Positions 1 to 12,548 of a stretch of 64,000 bases of DNA are shown here, one piece after another; positions within the stretch are counted from its first letter, which is position 1; every line of letters starts with the position of its first letter. Source of the stretch: Trichoplusia ni (taxonomy: Eukaryota > Arthropoda > Insecta > Lepidoptera > Noctuidae). The stretch spans positions 6,758,001-6,822,000 of the forward strand of contig NC_039498.1 of NCBI RefSeq assembly GCF_003590095.1, in the 5' to 3' direction. The notes beneath the pieces were generated by a model. That model searched no databases and had not been told where the DNA came from. It was given only the letters and a program-made list of their open reading frames with translations. A program made the position numbers and the translations under genes.

Positions 1-1163
1 CTGTACCGATCGAATTTCTTTCGCCATGATATAAGATCAAAAACGCTTTCTAAAGATTCTGATTTTAAAGAAAAATATTATTCCGTTGAACAATTACTGC
101 GTATGTTCCGATTTGCGCATGGCGTGTAGGTATTAGGTAAACGAATGAGAGGGATTTCTTAAATTTACTTTTTTTACTACCTTTTGCTCGCGGCTTAGGT
201 AGATGCATAAACGTTCTCATGCATTGACTGCAAAAAATAACCGAATTTTTATTTGTCAGCCTGTCTCACATGCAAGTAATTGTCAACTCTGTGGGCCAGG
301 GTCTACAATGAGACTAACGAAAACCACCGAAACACTTAAGCTCGATATGTCCAAGGGTAAACGATTTATTTTCTAAACAACCTATTTGCTATTAAATAAT
401 TAAACTACGAAACTAAGAACTTAACCATCTCATTACTGGTTGAGTAAGCGAGAGATAAATGGAATAAGAATAAACCATGATATAAGAATGAACAAACTAC
501 AAAATCAAAAATTTTGAGATACCCAGACAATATCCTCCAATATTCAAAAGACTCCATCATTCGATAATCGAAAAATTTAAATTCGGAAACGGAACGAGAG
601 CGGCGCGGGCGCATTTGATTTTTTTCTCTCAACCAATCCTAGGGCGCTTTGTTAATATACCCATCTCTTTCTAACTTACAGGTTCGTGTATCTCCGTCTC
701 ATGTCGGGGGTGGGTTAAGACTTATAGAGGGTGTTGAACGCCAGATGTTTCGAAGATTCGTTTTTTTTTTCTTTAAGGTCTTGAACAATGGGATCGGGCT
801 TGAGATTTGAGCATATGGCAGAGAAACAGGTATGAATTGATAGGCGAATACTTCTATTTTTATAGTTATTTTGGAGTTATTATTTTTGGTTTCGGAAAGA
901 TGATGTTTTGGGTGACCGCATGGTATTAAAAGTTGGATCTTTCTTTGGGAGTGTATTTTAAAGAGCTTGGGAACATTTTATGTTATAGGTTGTGAGACAT
1001 TGCATGAGTACAGACATGGTTTGACTACATACTTGACATAGACAGGGCTCATACATACATATGATTTGTTAGTTTTTGAAACCGTTAATAGCGTTATCTG
1101 TCGAAAGCGAAATCTATCTTACAGTTTCATAGATTATCGCTTACAATAAATAAATAAAATATG

Positions 1164-1252
1164 TTGAAATGAAACTACTTTTACGGATTTTATCGCGGTT
1201 TAATTTTAGATTTTAGTTCCCGACGTTTCGAAACCTTTGCAGGTATCATGAT
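1164..1252 (+). mobile_element. Half copy of an inverted-repeat (MITE-like) element
   Basis: The segment starts TTGAAATGAAACTACTTTTA and continues through 'CCCGACGTTTCG' to 'GGTATCATGAT'. It closely matches the right arm, in reverse complement, of the complete inverted-repeat element at 55462-55619. Only one arm is present, so this is a truncated or decayed copy. No coding capacity is seen. Confidence 0.65.
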
Positions 1253-2339
1253 AAAATAAAATATGAATATTAAATCTTTTCATTCATTAAACTAACAAAA
1301 CGCGTAACATTATGGTATGCAATACAGAATTGAATTGAATTTAAAATCAGCCCAAATTAGTAAGGTACAAGCCACAAAAATTTCATCATCAAAATTACAA
1401 ACATCATAAAAAAAAAATCTACCACGCCTTAGCCTCTAAAAAAAAAAACAAAAGCAGAATCTACCTTGACACATCTACGTCTAAAACTTGAAACAATACA
1501 ACTATAGTGTTTTCGAGGCAACCATTTATGGTCAGTAATAAAACAATTCGCCAAAAACATCTGGTAGTATTGTTTACATAAATATTAATGTCCGACCGTT
1601 TGGTATTTAACTTTCCCATGGTATAGGAAGTGAATTTTACATTGCAATATATTGTGAAACTGCAATACCAAATAACTGGAGTATGGGTTGAGTTGAAAAG
1701 AGTATGACAGCGAAGATGAAATTAAATTCAAAAATCTAAGGTTACTAAAAAGTACACTACTACCTAGGATAGCACCCCGTAACGCCTCTCAGTATTTCCA
1801 TTTATTTTGATACGAAGCATGATATCTGAGAATTATTAAAAAGTGCATCCTATTAATCAGATTAAAGTAATTAGATTAAGTCCTACGTTCCTGTTTATTT
1901 TTAAGTAAGATACATATTTAATGTAAGATATATATATATTGTTTAAATAATTTTAGATATAAGATTAATTTGCGCGTGCCCTACAGGGTCCACAAATGCT
2001 CTAACCCATTTTGTAACATCTCTGTAAACATTGTGGAATGCAAATAAATTATATGAATATGAATAATATTATAAACGCGAAAGTTTTTAAGTATGGATCG
2101 ATATTTGTTACTCTTTCAAGCCAAAACCATTGAATATCGGACGAAATTTAGTATACATGTAGTTGATAACCTGGATAAGTGGACATATAAGATAGCCTTT
2201 ATACCGTAGGATCATCTGTAGCAGGCGAATCCATTCCATCATGCCTGCATCTATTTCGCCAACTACCTGGTTTTTGTCGTACGTCGTCCTATAGCTCATA
2301 AACCGCTGAACATATTACGGTAAGAGAATAGAATGTCAC

Positions 2340-2519
2340 GGGCTCAGCGAGGAGATAGTTCCCACGAACACAGGAAGTGATGAGTAGTGAGTGAGGCGGG
2401 GGTGCCACTGTCAGCGGGGTAAATGTATGTACCCCACAGTCTATGACAGAAACTTGTCCAGCGGGGTAACTACCCCATGATACAGACTTGTCTGTGTGTC
2501 TGTCTAGCCTTTGGGACAA
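2340..2519. other. GC-richer block with two small palindromes, unidentified
   Basis: The block is markedly more GC-rich than its surroundings. It contains two copies of CAGCGGGGTA (2412-2421 and 2459-2468), each of which opens a short inverted repeat GGGGTA...TACCCC. A 76-codon - strand open frame crosses it but is not recognisable and has no supporting splice structure. It may be a fragment of an old repeat or a conserved intronic element. Confidence 0.3.
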
Positions 2520-3712
2520 AAAAATCTGTATATTTCATTTGGACATGGGAAGCTCCTTCTAATATATCAGAGTATTCTGTTCAGCCGTAACAAATTTGTG
2601 AATGATTTAAGATAAATATTTTATTTGTATTATCCTGGAAAACGAAATACTCTTTTCGATAACCGAGTAGTTATACAAAACATATTATATCCCTTACTAT
2701 CTTACGTATATTTTGGTAACCAGCGTTTTTAAATTTAATTTATTTTAATTTTACTGTACATGAGAAACGGGTGTTGAGCAAAAGAAAGACATAATTTTTT
2801 TAAACACAGGAACCCACCCACAAAATCTATAACAATAGCATTTTGAGTCAAAAATAAAAAAGAACTTAGTACTGGAAAAGACTTCAACAATATTCCAATC
2901 ATTAAAAATACATTTTTTCATAAGCGGACCCACCCGCTAACCGCTCACACTAACACCCACGCTTCACTAAAAAAAACCGATCCCTGCATATAAAGCGAAT
3001 ACTTTCTGAACATCTGTCAGCATGGGGGACATTCCGTCCCTTTCTCTCGCAACGGCCTTACATATACCTGTCTCTTTCTAAAGCCCGATGTCTGGCAGGT
3101 AGACAACCTGAGTTTCGCGACTCATTCTGTGTTTAAAGAGCATTGGGTTACTAGAATAAGTTCAATTAATATTTGAATTGTAATTTGTATTAAAACGAAT
3201 ATTTATATACTAATCATTTAAAGTTTTCAAAAACAATACTAAAAAAGCCGCCGTGTCAGGTGTCATGCTGTCTTTATCACTTCCTAAAAAAATATAAAGA
3301 CAGCAAGATATTTTAGGCTAGAAATCGTCATTCAGCTAAATGTCCTTGTATTAAGTCTGTAAATTATTGAAAGAAACACCATCACAGCGTTAAAATCAAT
3401 CAAAAATGTTACTGCCTATAAAATTGATTTGTAATATCTCTGAAACATTTTTCTCCTTAAAACTATTTGAATTTTTAAAACCAATCTGATCCCACTTCTT
3501 ATGCTAAAAGCTCTCAAACTGTCTTCTACTTCGCTTTTCGTCATAGGCTAGACCATTTAATATACAGCTTTCACATCCATCCTGAATAATTATAAAACCT
3601 CCAGAAAAACAAGAAAAAACTCTCATAAATTTTCCATCCCTATTCATATTACACGAACGAGTGAAACCACGGTACCTAGCTAGTATTATTGTTTATATTC
3701 AAAACCACATGC

Positions 3713-3860
3713 GAGCAAGTCGGTAAGGTCACTCGAATCCACCATGCATGCACCCCTGTAGGTGCATTACCCTAGCGGAGGGTCGTGCGCGCGCGCACCC
3801 TCGCAATTCCGACTCCCTCACTCGTATAGCTGCGATTGTCTGTCTCGCTCGCACGTAATG
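3713..3860. other. CpG-rich block with alternating GC palindrome
   Basis: In an otherwise AT-rich region this stretch has many CpG dinucleotides, the perfect palindrome GTGCGCGCGCGCAC near 3787-3800, and a local inverted arrangement of TGCATGCA and GGTGCATT around 3745-3770. There is no open reading frame of note. A regulatory island in the da intron is possible; no function can be assigned from sequence alone. Confidence 0.3.
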
Positions 3861-4518
3861 TTAAGGGTAATGTGGATTTCATTTGGTTCATGAATAAAGT
3901 GAAGATACAAATAAAAAAAGTGTTTTTTTTTTGTAGCAATCTATAATGGGAGCAATTTCTTAGTTTTTAGTATTGCAACGATGTAGCGACTATGTTTGTT
4001 TCTTTGTCCTAGCAAGTTGAATAAGTTCTTTTTGCTATAGTATGGACCTTACCTTATTTAAAGGATTTCAGAAGCTTCTTTTTGTTAATAATATTTTGGC
4101 TCATGTTTTCAGGAGTATTTATGTCGCGTCTACTCTATATTTTGGACACTTCAGCTATCTTTATAAATCAATAGGAATACAAATCAATTCCAACTATCTC
4201 TAGGGTGACATGAAAACTAGTTGCATTTCATCCTTTAGATTTTTCATATTTAAGAAACTTCATCTGCCTTTTCCCAAATACACTGGGGACGACTGTGAAC
4301 ACACACTTAGGTTTTTACCTTTTGTTTAGATCTTATACAACGTTCACAATTTTCAAGTCAGTTGCAAAAACAATATTCAGAAAAAAAACCCGACACATTT
4401 TTCCATCTCAATTAAACGTCCTCGTCTAAACCAACAAGAGTCCAGTTCGTATCAATCAATTATCATTAAAACAACATACAAACATTCGATCGGACTTCAT
4501 GCACACATACATGTCTTA

Positions 4519-4622
4519 CCCCTGGGTGACCGGCGCACGCGCATTGGTGCGGGGCGCCAGGTGCGCGGGCGTCGCGCCCCGTTCCCCGCCGCGCACCCCG
4601 CGACAACCCCGCGAGGGGGAAA
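4519..4622. other. Very GC-rich island (~100 bp), possible promoter or alternative first exon
   Basis: About 100 bp of strongly CpG-rich sequence with sharp AT-rich borders. On the - strand it ends in a good 5' splice-site consensus (...CCCAGGG|GTAAGA near 4516), but no convincing 3' splice site precedes it, and the nearest upstream AG would put a stop codon first in the da frame. That fits a transcription start region or non-coding first exon better than an internal coding exon. There is no direct evidence of transcription. Confidence 0.3.
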
Positions 4623-5259
4623 TAGGATTTTATGGGAATTAGGGATGTTACTGTTATCGATAATTATGAATCGTTTAATATATTTATGTTCTTTTTTTAT
4701 TTACAAAACGTAATATTTATTCATATGAAGTTTGATATTCCATATTATTTAATTTATGTTTTAACATGTTTAACACTTGCGGATTTGGACAGTCTCGAAA
4801 AAAATTAAACTTGTATTTACTTCTAACAAAAATATAACGAATACAAACCCGATAGTTGAAATTGCACATAAGAATAAATTTTGATAGAAACCATTAGTAT
4901 TTTTCTTACATATTTAATTTTTCAAGTGACATTTCTTCACTTTAACACTCCTTCTATACTTCAAATAAAAATCCCTTTTAATTACACAGTAGAAAAACAT
5001 TTAAAAAACTACTCCCATACATTTATTTACTTGCATTTTCCTTCCACTCAATCACAAACAGCAAAATAGCAAAAAATCAGTTAACATCTGATGACAGCGA
5101 CATTGTGGGAATATCCATGTGTATCACGATATCATTACGAGAATCATGTGAAATGGACCTCACAAGACGAGTAAGGAAGCTGTTATTATATTGACAAACA
5201 AGAATATTACATGTCTATATGTTTAATTATTTTTTATTTCAACGTACGATTCGAGTCCT

Positions 5260-5428
5260 AAGGAATTGAATCCTTGTGTCGCGAAGAGTTACAGAAACAT
5301 TCAAGTCACATGCACAAAGACACCCAGACTCAGAACAAGCATTAATGGATCACTCAAATGCTTGTCCTATGCAGGCATCGAACCCGGGAAACGTCGCGCT
5401 CAGTGGGTTTGTGGTGACCCCCAACCGC
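5260..5428 (-). mobile_element. tRNA-derived SINE, family B copy
   Basis: Read on the - strand this has the family-B order: tRNA-like head with a B-box-like GGGTTCGATGCC, then a body with 'GAGTCTGGGTGTCTTTGTGC', 'GACTTGAATGTTT', and the end 'CGCGACACAAGGATT'. I define family B from about twenty copies in this window. It would be transcribed by RNA polymerase III and mobilised by a partner LINE. Confidence 0.75.
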
Positions 5429-5872
5429 ATTTTAAGAAAGTGCTTGAATATAAATATCCGACTTATGGCTGAAATTCATACTTATAACGTTATTTTGAGT
5501 TATAATATTAAAAAAAAAAAACTATTTTTAAATTTGACTACTTTATACAACGGTATTTAATTTTAATTCGATATTTACCGCAGCTACAATCGATATAGAT
5601 ATCTATCGATACGACCCCATCCCTAGCCCGGCAAAAAAATGGTACGTGCCCATATACACAGGTATAATGACAAAAGTAGGTGGATATACATTTTTTTCTA
5701 TAGAAATATAAAGCTTACGACTTTAACGGAATCGGGACTATAGGGAGCTAATAGAACATTACCTTTATTACGTAGTCGGGTAAATCTTTACTCAAAGTCC
5801 TTACTTTTGTATAAAACACTACGATTTTTGTAGAAAGGAAAAGAAGGGTGTAGTGTTCTGTTTCAAATATAT

Positions 5873-6091
5873 GACGTCCTCCATGGTCGAGTGGCGTACG
5901 CACCGGTTTCAAGGTGTCGCTAGCTCTGAGGTCCCGGGATCGATCCCCGGTCGGGTCAATGTAAAAATTCACATTTCTACATTGTCTCGGGTCTGGGTGT
6001 ATGTGGTACCTTCGTTGTATCTGAATTCCATAACACAAGTGCTTTAGCAACTTACTTTGGGTTCAGAACAATGTATGTGATGTTGTCCGCA
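5873..6091 (+). mobile_element. tRNA-derived SINE, family A copy 1
   Basis: Starts with a tRNA-like head (A-box-like TGGTCGAGTGG, B-box-like GATCGATCCCCGG), then a body ending in 'GATGTTGTCCGCA'. It matches the second copy at 17168-17390 over its whole ~220 bp with few differences, including both ends. The B box is one base off the second copy's GGTTCGATCCC. Confidence 0.8.
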
Positions 6092-6130
6092 ATAAGAAAA
6101 AAAAATATATATATAATTAAAGACATAGTT

Positions 6131-6240
6131 CTTCTCCATAGGAATGACATTTTAGAACCGTGCACTTAGAGTCAATACTGTAACGTTTTAAAGAGTCGTG
6201 GAAAACGGGCTACTTAAAATAAAACCTTTTGTATTTGGTG
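6131..6240 (+). mobile_element. LINE-type 3' end fragment
   Basis: Shares the order 'GGAACCG-CA-CTAGAGTCA', 'AACGTTTT', 'GGAAAACGG-CT' and a terminal A-rich 'AAATAAAA-CTTTT' with copies at 9066-9182, 12126-12252 and 34100-34216. Repeated independent copies sharing one end suggest a retrotransposon 3' terminus. The autonomous parent is not in the window. Confidence 0.6.
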
Positions 6241-7501
6241 TATACGTCTTGTAATGCGACAGTGTTATTTTCATGTTATCAAAATGCAAGATTTCAAGCG
6301 TGAATTATCTTGAAAAAGTTAATATACAAGTAAGGTACTATAGTTCTCAAATGTGTAAATAGCACATTACTTACCTTTAATTTGACACGATGTATTAATG
6401 TGTGTTCAATGTAATTATATCAAAAATTTCATGATGTGTGTTCACATAATCTTTAAGTTTTAGTCTATATCTATAAGTGAGGACTTGTAATTGGCTTTAT
6501 GTTGTCTAGATATCTCAGTTTTGTCAAGTTTTTTATATAGCTGTAAGTCTTCCATAGTATAATAAATAAATAAATAAATAAATAGAAAGATTTCATACAT
6601 TTATTAAGATATCTTTATCTTGTGTAAATTATTTTTAAAATCTGTCAAGTTTTTTGGCATTAAACTTTTAACGGCACTAACCAATAATTATAATTATTGC
6701 ATTTATCAGAAAGTTACTAAATATGAAAATAAGAGCTCTGGAAGAAAAAAGGTGAAAGGCCTATGCCCAACTGTGGGAACTCAGTCACCAATAATTAATT
6801 TATGTTAAGTACAGAAAGTTTCAGAATACAAATCATTATTATTAATTTACTTCTAAAGTAAAGACATCGTCCATTCTCCACTATATTTTATCCAAACGAA
6901 AGATATAGAAATATAATTTATTTCCTCCATTTAATAACACAAAACTAAATTCAACAATTCACGTGCCCAAAGACATGTTAACCACACGTTTGTGTAAATC
7001 GCGGATATATTACCAAACGTTGCGTCAATGGCGCTGATAAGGACGCGAGGGTGACAACACGTTCCGATTGGAATTAGGTTATTGTACCACGTGTTATTGT
7101 TAGTCAAGTTAAAATAATAGTTACTATAAGAGCCGATTTTAAAATTGGTAGATGGCTTTTTAACGTAATAAAAATTTAAAACAAGAAATAAATTAAGTGA
7201 CACAAGTTTCACACAACGCCATCTAGTCTCTAACTACGCGAACCTTGTGTTGTACAAGACAAGTGATAAACATTCACAGATGTACGGTTTTTTTTATACG
7301 TACATAATGTAGATAAAATAAATCCAGACACAAGAAAATTTGTCTTGGGTGAGAATTGAAGGCATAACTGGTAGACTAATAATAAAGAAGTTAAGAAATA
7401 GAAATAATAGGACGCATAAATAACTATAATCGAAACCACTACCATTAAAACGAACATTTAATCGGCACGATTATTTTAATCAACCCCCGCGATTAATGAA
7501 T

Positions 7502-7670
7502 TTAATTAAACCTTGTGTCGCTATTTCACATTCATACAACCCACAAAAACACTAATAAACATTCATGGATAACACAAAAAGCTTATCCTTTGCGAGGATC
7601 GAACCCGCGACACGTCGCGCTCCGTGAATTTGGCTTGGTGACGTCAACCACTCGGCTATCCGTGCAGTCG
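7502..7670 (-). mobile_element. tRNA-derived SINE, family B copy
   Basis: Reverse-strand copy with a well-preserved head (GCACGGATAGCCGAGTGG, then GCGGGTTCGATCC) and the usual 'CACAAGG' end. The middle of the body is diverged, replaced by 'AATGTTTATTAGTGTTTTTG'-like sequence. It is complete in length. Confidence 0.75.
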
Positions 7671-9065
7671 TATATTACGACATTATAAATTTAACAAATA
7701 TTAATTTATTCCGGAACTGCGCGGATACTAAAGTTTAGCAATAACACAAACTGTGTTATATTTGTATGAGATAGAGCACGTTTCAGTTCATATCAATTTA
7801 AAACGAAGGTATTGTTCTAATTAATGTACTTTGTATCGTTAATTAGTACTTTACACGTGTATTCGAGGATTGCGAGGTTATTTGCAATCATCTGCTCGGA
7901 ATAATCCACTGCTTAATAGGTCATTATAATCAAAATCAATACGATTTTAGGATTCGATCGGATCGTCACCTAGCTGTATCTTACGAACCGTGACAGCTAG
8001 CACAGTTGTAATTTTCACAACTTACGTATTTTAATTGACGCTATAACAACTAAAACACTAAAAAGATCGAGTGTTGGCAACGTTTGTAAAGTGCAAAAAT
8101 TGGTTGGGTTTCCAATATAGACGGTGATTTTTAGTCGTGTTACAAAAGCAGGCCAGTTCATGTATCCGACGTAAAATACCCCTAGGCGCGATTATTATTT
8201 TTTTATCATCAACTAAGATAATAAGTACGAAGAAAAATGAAATCTGAAATATACACTTAAAAATGATAAAAACGCAGCCGCCCGCGCCCCTCACCATTGT
8301 TACAAGGCTCGGACCGCACTCGCAACAGAGCTGTTTCTCAAAAGCTACGAATTGTATCATAATATTGAATAAAAATTGCATTTTAAATTTATTCAAATCT
8401 CATAAATACCTATTTTTTATCATGAACGTGGTCTGGTCATTGGATACATGAACTGGGCTGCTTTAGTAAGTCGACTAAAAAATCACGGTGTATAAAAAGA
8501 TTGAACATTGAGCGCTAGCTCACTGCGGGCGATTCCAAATATTCCAATTATTCTGGGATGTTTGTTACCTCATGATCATTTCCTTTACTTTTAATTAGAA
8601 GTGTGTATAAATTATCTCAACGGTGTTTTGGATAACCCCTGACTCCTGTGACATTTCCTTGCATTTAGTATTTAGGAAATAACTACCTCTTTTCCTTTTC
8701 TTGTGGTTTTAATAAAAAGAAACCGCAAGCAATATTATACGTCCAAAAAAAAAACACAGATGATATTTTAAAAGCAAGGTATTTAAAAACAAAGCAATGT
8801 GATATCTTGTAGAACTGGTAAATTTTAACTAATATATTCGTTATTGGACAGGTGTGTTTATAAACAAAAAAATAATATGAAGTTGTGAGTAATGCAACTA
8901 AAAATAAACTATTCATATGTTGGCTATAGTCAAAATGGCGTAACAATCATACCTTTTGTATAAAAACCTGCTTGAAGTAACACAGGAACTGCTAAACAAA
9001 TAATAAAGTATGCTAATCTAGTTTATTAGAAGACTTTCTAACACCATAAGTAGTAAAAATAATAA

Positions 9066-9182
9066 TCAAAAAGTAATTATTTCAACTAGACCGTTTTCCA
9101 GACACATTCAAAACGTAAAAGTGACGACTCTAGGTGCGAGGTTCCAAAATTCCAAAGAGTAAAGAGATTCTAAAAGAAAATA
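9066..9182 (-). mobile_element. LINE-type 3' end fragment
   Basis: Reverse-strand relative of the 6131-6240 element: A-rich end, 'GGAAAACGGTCTAG', 'AACGTTTT' reversed, and 'GGAACCTCGCACCTAGAGTC' are recognisable. Moderately diverged. Confidence 0.55.
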
Positions 9183-9735
9183 AGGAAAATGTTACAAGCA
9201 TAACAAATCTTATATCTAAAATTATCACACAGCTAACAACAACATCAAATTAATAAGTTATACACGACAGAATTACATAAACCTGCTTAAAAATATAACC
9301 ACAAAAAGAGGGCTTCTATACAAAAAAAAAAATAAGACGACACGACGTTTTCGTGCTGCAAAACTAGGAGCTGACTACATGAAAATCTAACGTCAAAGCT
9401 TACTAGACTACGAAATAAATACAAAAAACATATAAATTGAAACGACGAGGCTAATTTTATACCACACGTGCATAAAATACTGCTCAACACAGAAATCTGA
9501 AGACTACACAACAAAACACAAATAAAGTATAAAAGTAAACACAAAATGAATTAAAAACAAGGAACACAACACATAAAACAAAATACAACAGAAACGGTGT
9601 TAAAATACACAAAAAAGCTAGTGCGAATTGTAAAATAAAAATTAATACATCTGAAAAAAGAAACATACACAACAGGACAACACAAGTGCTAAGGCGGGAA
9701 AAACACACGTGCTCAAACACAACACAACGGCTCAC

Positions 9736-9843
9736 CCATTGTGGTGGCACATCAGCGTGTTGGTGCTGATGGTGGTGGTGGTGGCGCCGGTCGGGCTGGT
9801 GGTGCCCGTTGGACGCCGCGCACGACGTCGCCGCCACCCCGTA
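9736..9843 (-). CDS. da: Candidate daughterless exon 3, His/Gln-rich (partial gene)
   Basis: A 108-nt open segment of 36 codons. It is preceded by a good 3' splice site (tract TTTCTGCACCAG|TAC at 9844) and followed by GG|GTGAGC. It begins and ends in phase 0, matching the phase-0 end of da exon 2. It encodes YGVAATSCAASNG followed by a His/Gln-rich run and ends DVPPQW. E-proteins of the Daughterless type have low-complexity, His-rich stretches N-terminal to the bHLH, and fly Da has a Tyr directly after the matching NGM. Beyond that I see no clear residue-by-residue match, so the assignment rests on strand, phase, splice sites and composition. The open frame continues through both flanks (9484-10008), so openness alone is not proof. 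Confidence 0.5.
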
Positions 9844-9879
9844 CTGGTGCAGAAATAGGTGGTGACTGTGCGGTTCTTG

Positions 9880-10010
9880 GTGTAAATGGTTGGTACTTAT
9901 GAGACACAATAGTTCACAGCGTTCGTGGTGTAAATGGTGGTACTTTTGAGACACAATAGTTAACAGCGGTCGTGGTGTAAATTGTGGTAGATTAAGTACA
10001 ATAGACACAG
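9880..10010. repeat. Tandem repeat, ~47 bp x about 2.7
   Basis: Units beginning GTGTAAAT start at about 9880, 9928 and 9975. Each carries 'GAGACACAATAGTT-ACAGCG-TCGTG'; the third is shortened. The array lies on the acceptor side of candidate da exon 3 and extends the open frame seen there, so it may mislead exon prediction. Confidence 0.75.
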
Positions 10011-12125
10011 TTGATAGTGAGAACCCTCGTGGCTAAGCTGCAACTGCACACGTACGATGACCTTCTATGTCATACCGAGTTCCTCCGCAAGGCAAGTTAA
10101 ATTGGGGGTCCCGGTTGAAAATCAGTCTAAGGAATATCGTATTGCCCAGGTAAGTAGGTTGAGGAGGTCAGATTAGAGGCAGTCGCTCCTTGTATAACAC
10201 TAGTACTTAGCTGCATCTGTTTGGACTAGAAGGTGACCGCAACAGTTGGGAAAAGGTTGGCATGATGATAATATTGATAATGAGAACAAATGTAGGTGTT
10301 ACATGTAAGATGGAAGATCTCGATCTAATAAGGGCTAAGCTAATTAAAGTCGTAAATATATAAATAATACCATTATGGGACGTTGCAACAGACACAGAAC
10401 AGAGAACAGGGCACCATGATACTAAGAATGATGTTGTAGATACTGTATCCTGATCTTAAATCTAACCAAAAAATCCTATATCCTTAACAACCAACAGTTC
10501 TTGTGAATAAATTCTAGTATCGCTCTGCATTCCGTAAGTTTTTGTAGTTTATTCGCCATTCGTGATCAGACAATGTTTTACTTGTTGAAGTGAGTAGGGC
10601 GGATGTAATTTCCAGGATTTAAATTTTGCAAATAATATCTAAATCTTAATTATAAGGTTCATTTTCGTTGGTCATTGGACCTGTTCAAAGATATGGAATG
10701 TTTGTTAACGAATGCCATAGGATAGGGACCAATTATTATATGTGATAAAACATGAATCCTAATGCGGATTCTTTTCATAAAACTAGCACCGAACCTTATA
10801 TTCGTCCTAACTGCTATCCAAGGTAGAAAATAAAGGAAGTATAATTGTATCAATCTACCACGGAAAACAGTAAAACCAGTAATAGGGCATCAAGGGCCGG
10901 GACCCTTTTGGCGTCATTTACTTTAAACGCCCTTAAAGGGACAAGGGCGTTTACTACTGAATACGTCAAGGACCGTCCTGTTATTTAGTACGATAGTTCT
11001 TAGGGTTCTTTTAGAATTTATAAAAGCATGAGACTGGATAAGGTACGATTTATCGAAGAATTCGTAATTTTATATCTGGACTATGAAAAGTTCTAGATCG
11101 AGCTGTGCTGGCACATGTCAGAAAGCGGCATGCATGCATCGACTAGCTCATGGGGCTCAACATTTTTTTAGGGTACCCCACAACTCGACACACCACATAA
11201 TTATATCGATAATGTTTGCGGTACCTTACTCTAATGAGTAATCGTCACTTTAAGACAACTATAAATGAGATGCAATCCAATATACATAAATAACCAACGA
11301 ATACAGCAAAAATCGTATCCATCGAAAAAATCCATAAGACACTAACTGAAAATTTCAACTACATTAGTGCTGGTTAACTTTTTTTGAGGGGCTACCTATG
11401 CAATTTTAAATTTCATTAGATCACAAAACTTCAAATGTATAAACATTCCTTTATGACAAGGAACTATGACTTTGTCTTATCAGTTCAATCCAAAGATATT
11501 CTTCAGCGATAACGCAAGACGAAATGAAATTCGTCTACAGGCCCTTTAAACTAGACAAAAAGAAAGAACTCAAAAAAGTTCGTTCATTCCTCTGAATTCT
11601 TGCAGGTAGACAATACTAGCGAGAATCCTTGCTTCACATGTCTGTGTATACCTTAGTAAGTAGTAGCCTCTTGTCTGAGTTGCCGATTCGCTTTTATAGC
11701 CGGCCGACCGTCTATGTGTACAGACGATGTCAAAAGTGATTGCAGTGGAGGAAAATTTTGGAAGTTTGATTCAATAAACTTGGTACAAAATTGAGCTTTT
11801 TTAGGTTGAAGCAAATTTTGTTGAGATTTTATTTTTTTATGAATGAGGAATAAAGAATGGAAGAGGCGATGGTGGATTGTGTGAAAGATGCGAAGGAAAT
11901 ATATTTGTAGGGTATTTGATGGCTGTTAAACTTTACTAATTGAGCTTTAATTAGAAAAAAAAACAGTAGTTTTAATAGAGAAACTTATGAAAATTATTCC
12001 ATTAGCGTTAGAATTTGTTAGAAGTAAGAAATTTAATTAATGTGCGAAAGAATTGGAAATGGAGGAGAGGTCTACTAACATTTTAGTTCACATGCACCAG
12101 TCACCCATGAGTTCCCTATTTATAA

Positions 12126-12252
12126 ATGTCAAAATCAAAAGTTTTTATTTCAATGAGGCCGTTTTCCAGGCACTGTCAAAACGTTAAGGTGATGGCTCTA
12201 GTTGCGCGGTTCCAAAGTGTCACTCTTATGGAGAAGAACCGGCAAGAAACTC
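12126..12252 (-). mobile_element. LINE-type 3' end fragment, best-preserved copy
   Basis: On the - strand it reads 'GAGTTTCTTGCCGGTTCTTCTC', then 'GGAACCGCGCAACTAGAGCC', 'TAACGTTTTGACAGTGCCTGG', 'AAAACGGCCTCATTGAAATA', 'AAAACTTTTGATTTTGAC'. This is the fullest form of the family also seen at 6131, 9066 and 34100. The GCCGGTTCTTCTC motif is common at LINE ends in moths, as I recall it. Confidence 0.65.
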
Positions 12253-12548
12253 CATAAATTTGAGAAAATTGTTTTGGTTTCCAATCAGATATATAGATAC
12301 TAAAAAACAGTAAAAACCAGATAGACAAATATTTAACAAATTAACATAACCTAACATGACAGTCGAAAATAATAAAAAATGAAAGTCACTTACACATGGA
12401 TAAACGATATCTGATGACATCACACTGTTATTTACTCCATCGAGTAATTAGCAAGCGTCCCTTACTCGCGCGATACAGGCAGAATAAAAAACCCAAAGAA
12501 ACATTTAGATCATAATAATTACATTATATAATTATAATTATAATTATA

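Larger units (their letters stand above)
1..9735 (-). other. Probable daughterless intron 3 (non-coding, repeat-bearing)
   Basis: If the candidate da exon at 9736-9843 is real, this whole stretch is intron of da, because nothing resembling the rest of the protein (above all the bHLH domain) can be read on the - strand here. Visible contents are two family-B SINEs, one family-A SINE, two LINE 3' ends, a half copy of an inverted-repeat element, an AAAT run near 6559-6586, and GC-rich blocks near 2.3, 3.7 and 4.5 kb. Between these the sequence is AT-rich with only short, unconvincing open frames. If exon 3 is wrong, the boundary of this intron changes but not its contents. Confidence 0.5.

Noticed and set aside
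4519..4622. GC-rich island as an internal da coding exon
   Set aside because: No AG acceptor near its 5' side; the first upstream AG is followed at once by an in-frame stop. Kept only as an unexplained GC island.
5873..5965. tRNA gene in the head of SINE family A
   Set aside because: A/B boxes are present but arms do not pair as a cloverleaf, and the same head with the same tail recurs at 17168.
8295..8330. Possible 12-codon da exon (LCCECGPSLVTM) with AG/GTGAGG borders and phase 0
   Set aside because: The upstream tract is not pyrimidine-rich, the length is tiny and the peptide does not resemble any known E-protein part.
9484..10008. 174-codon - strand ORF as one continuous gene
   Set aside because: Its 5' third is a 47-bp tandem repeat and its 3' third is low-complexity Leu/Phe/Val translation of AT-rich DNA; only the 36-codon middle with splice sites is kept.
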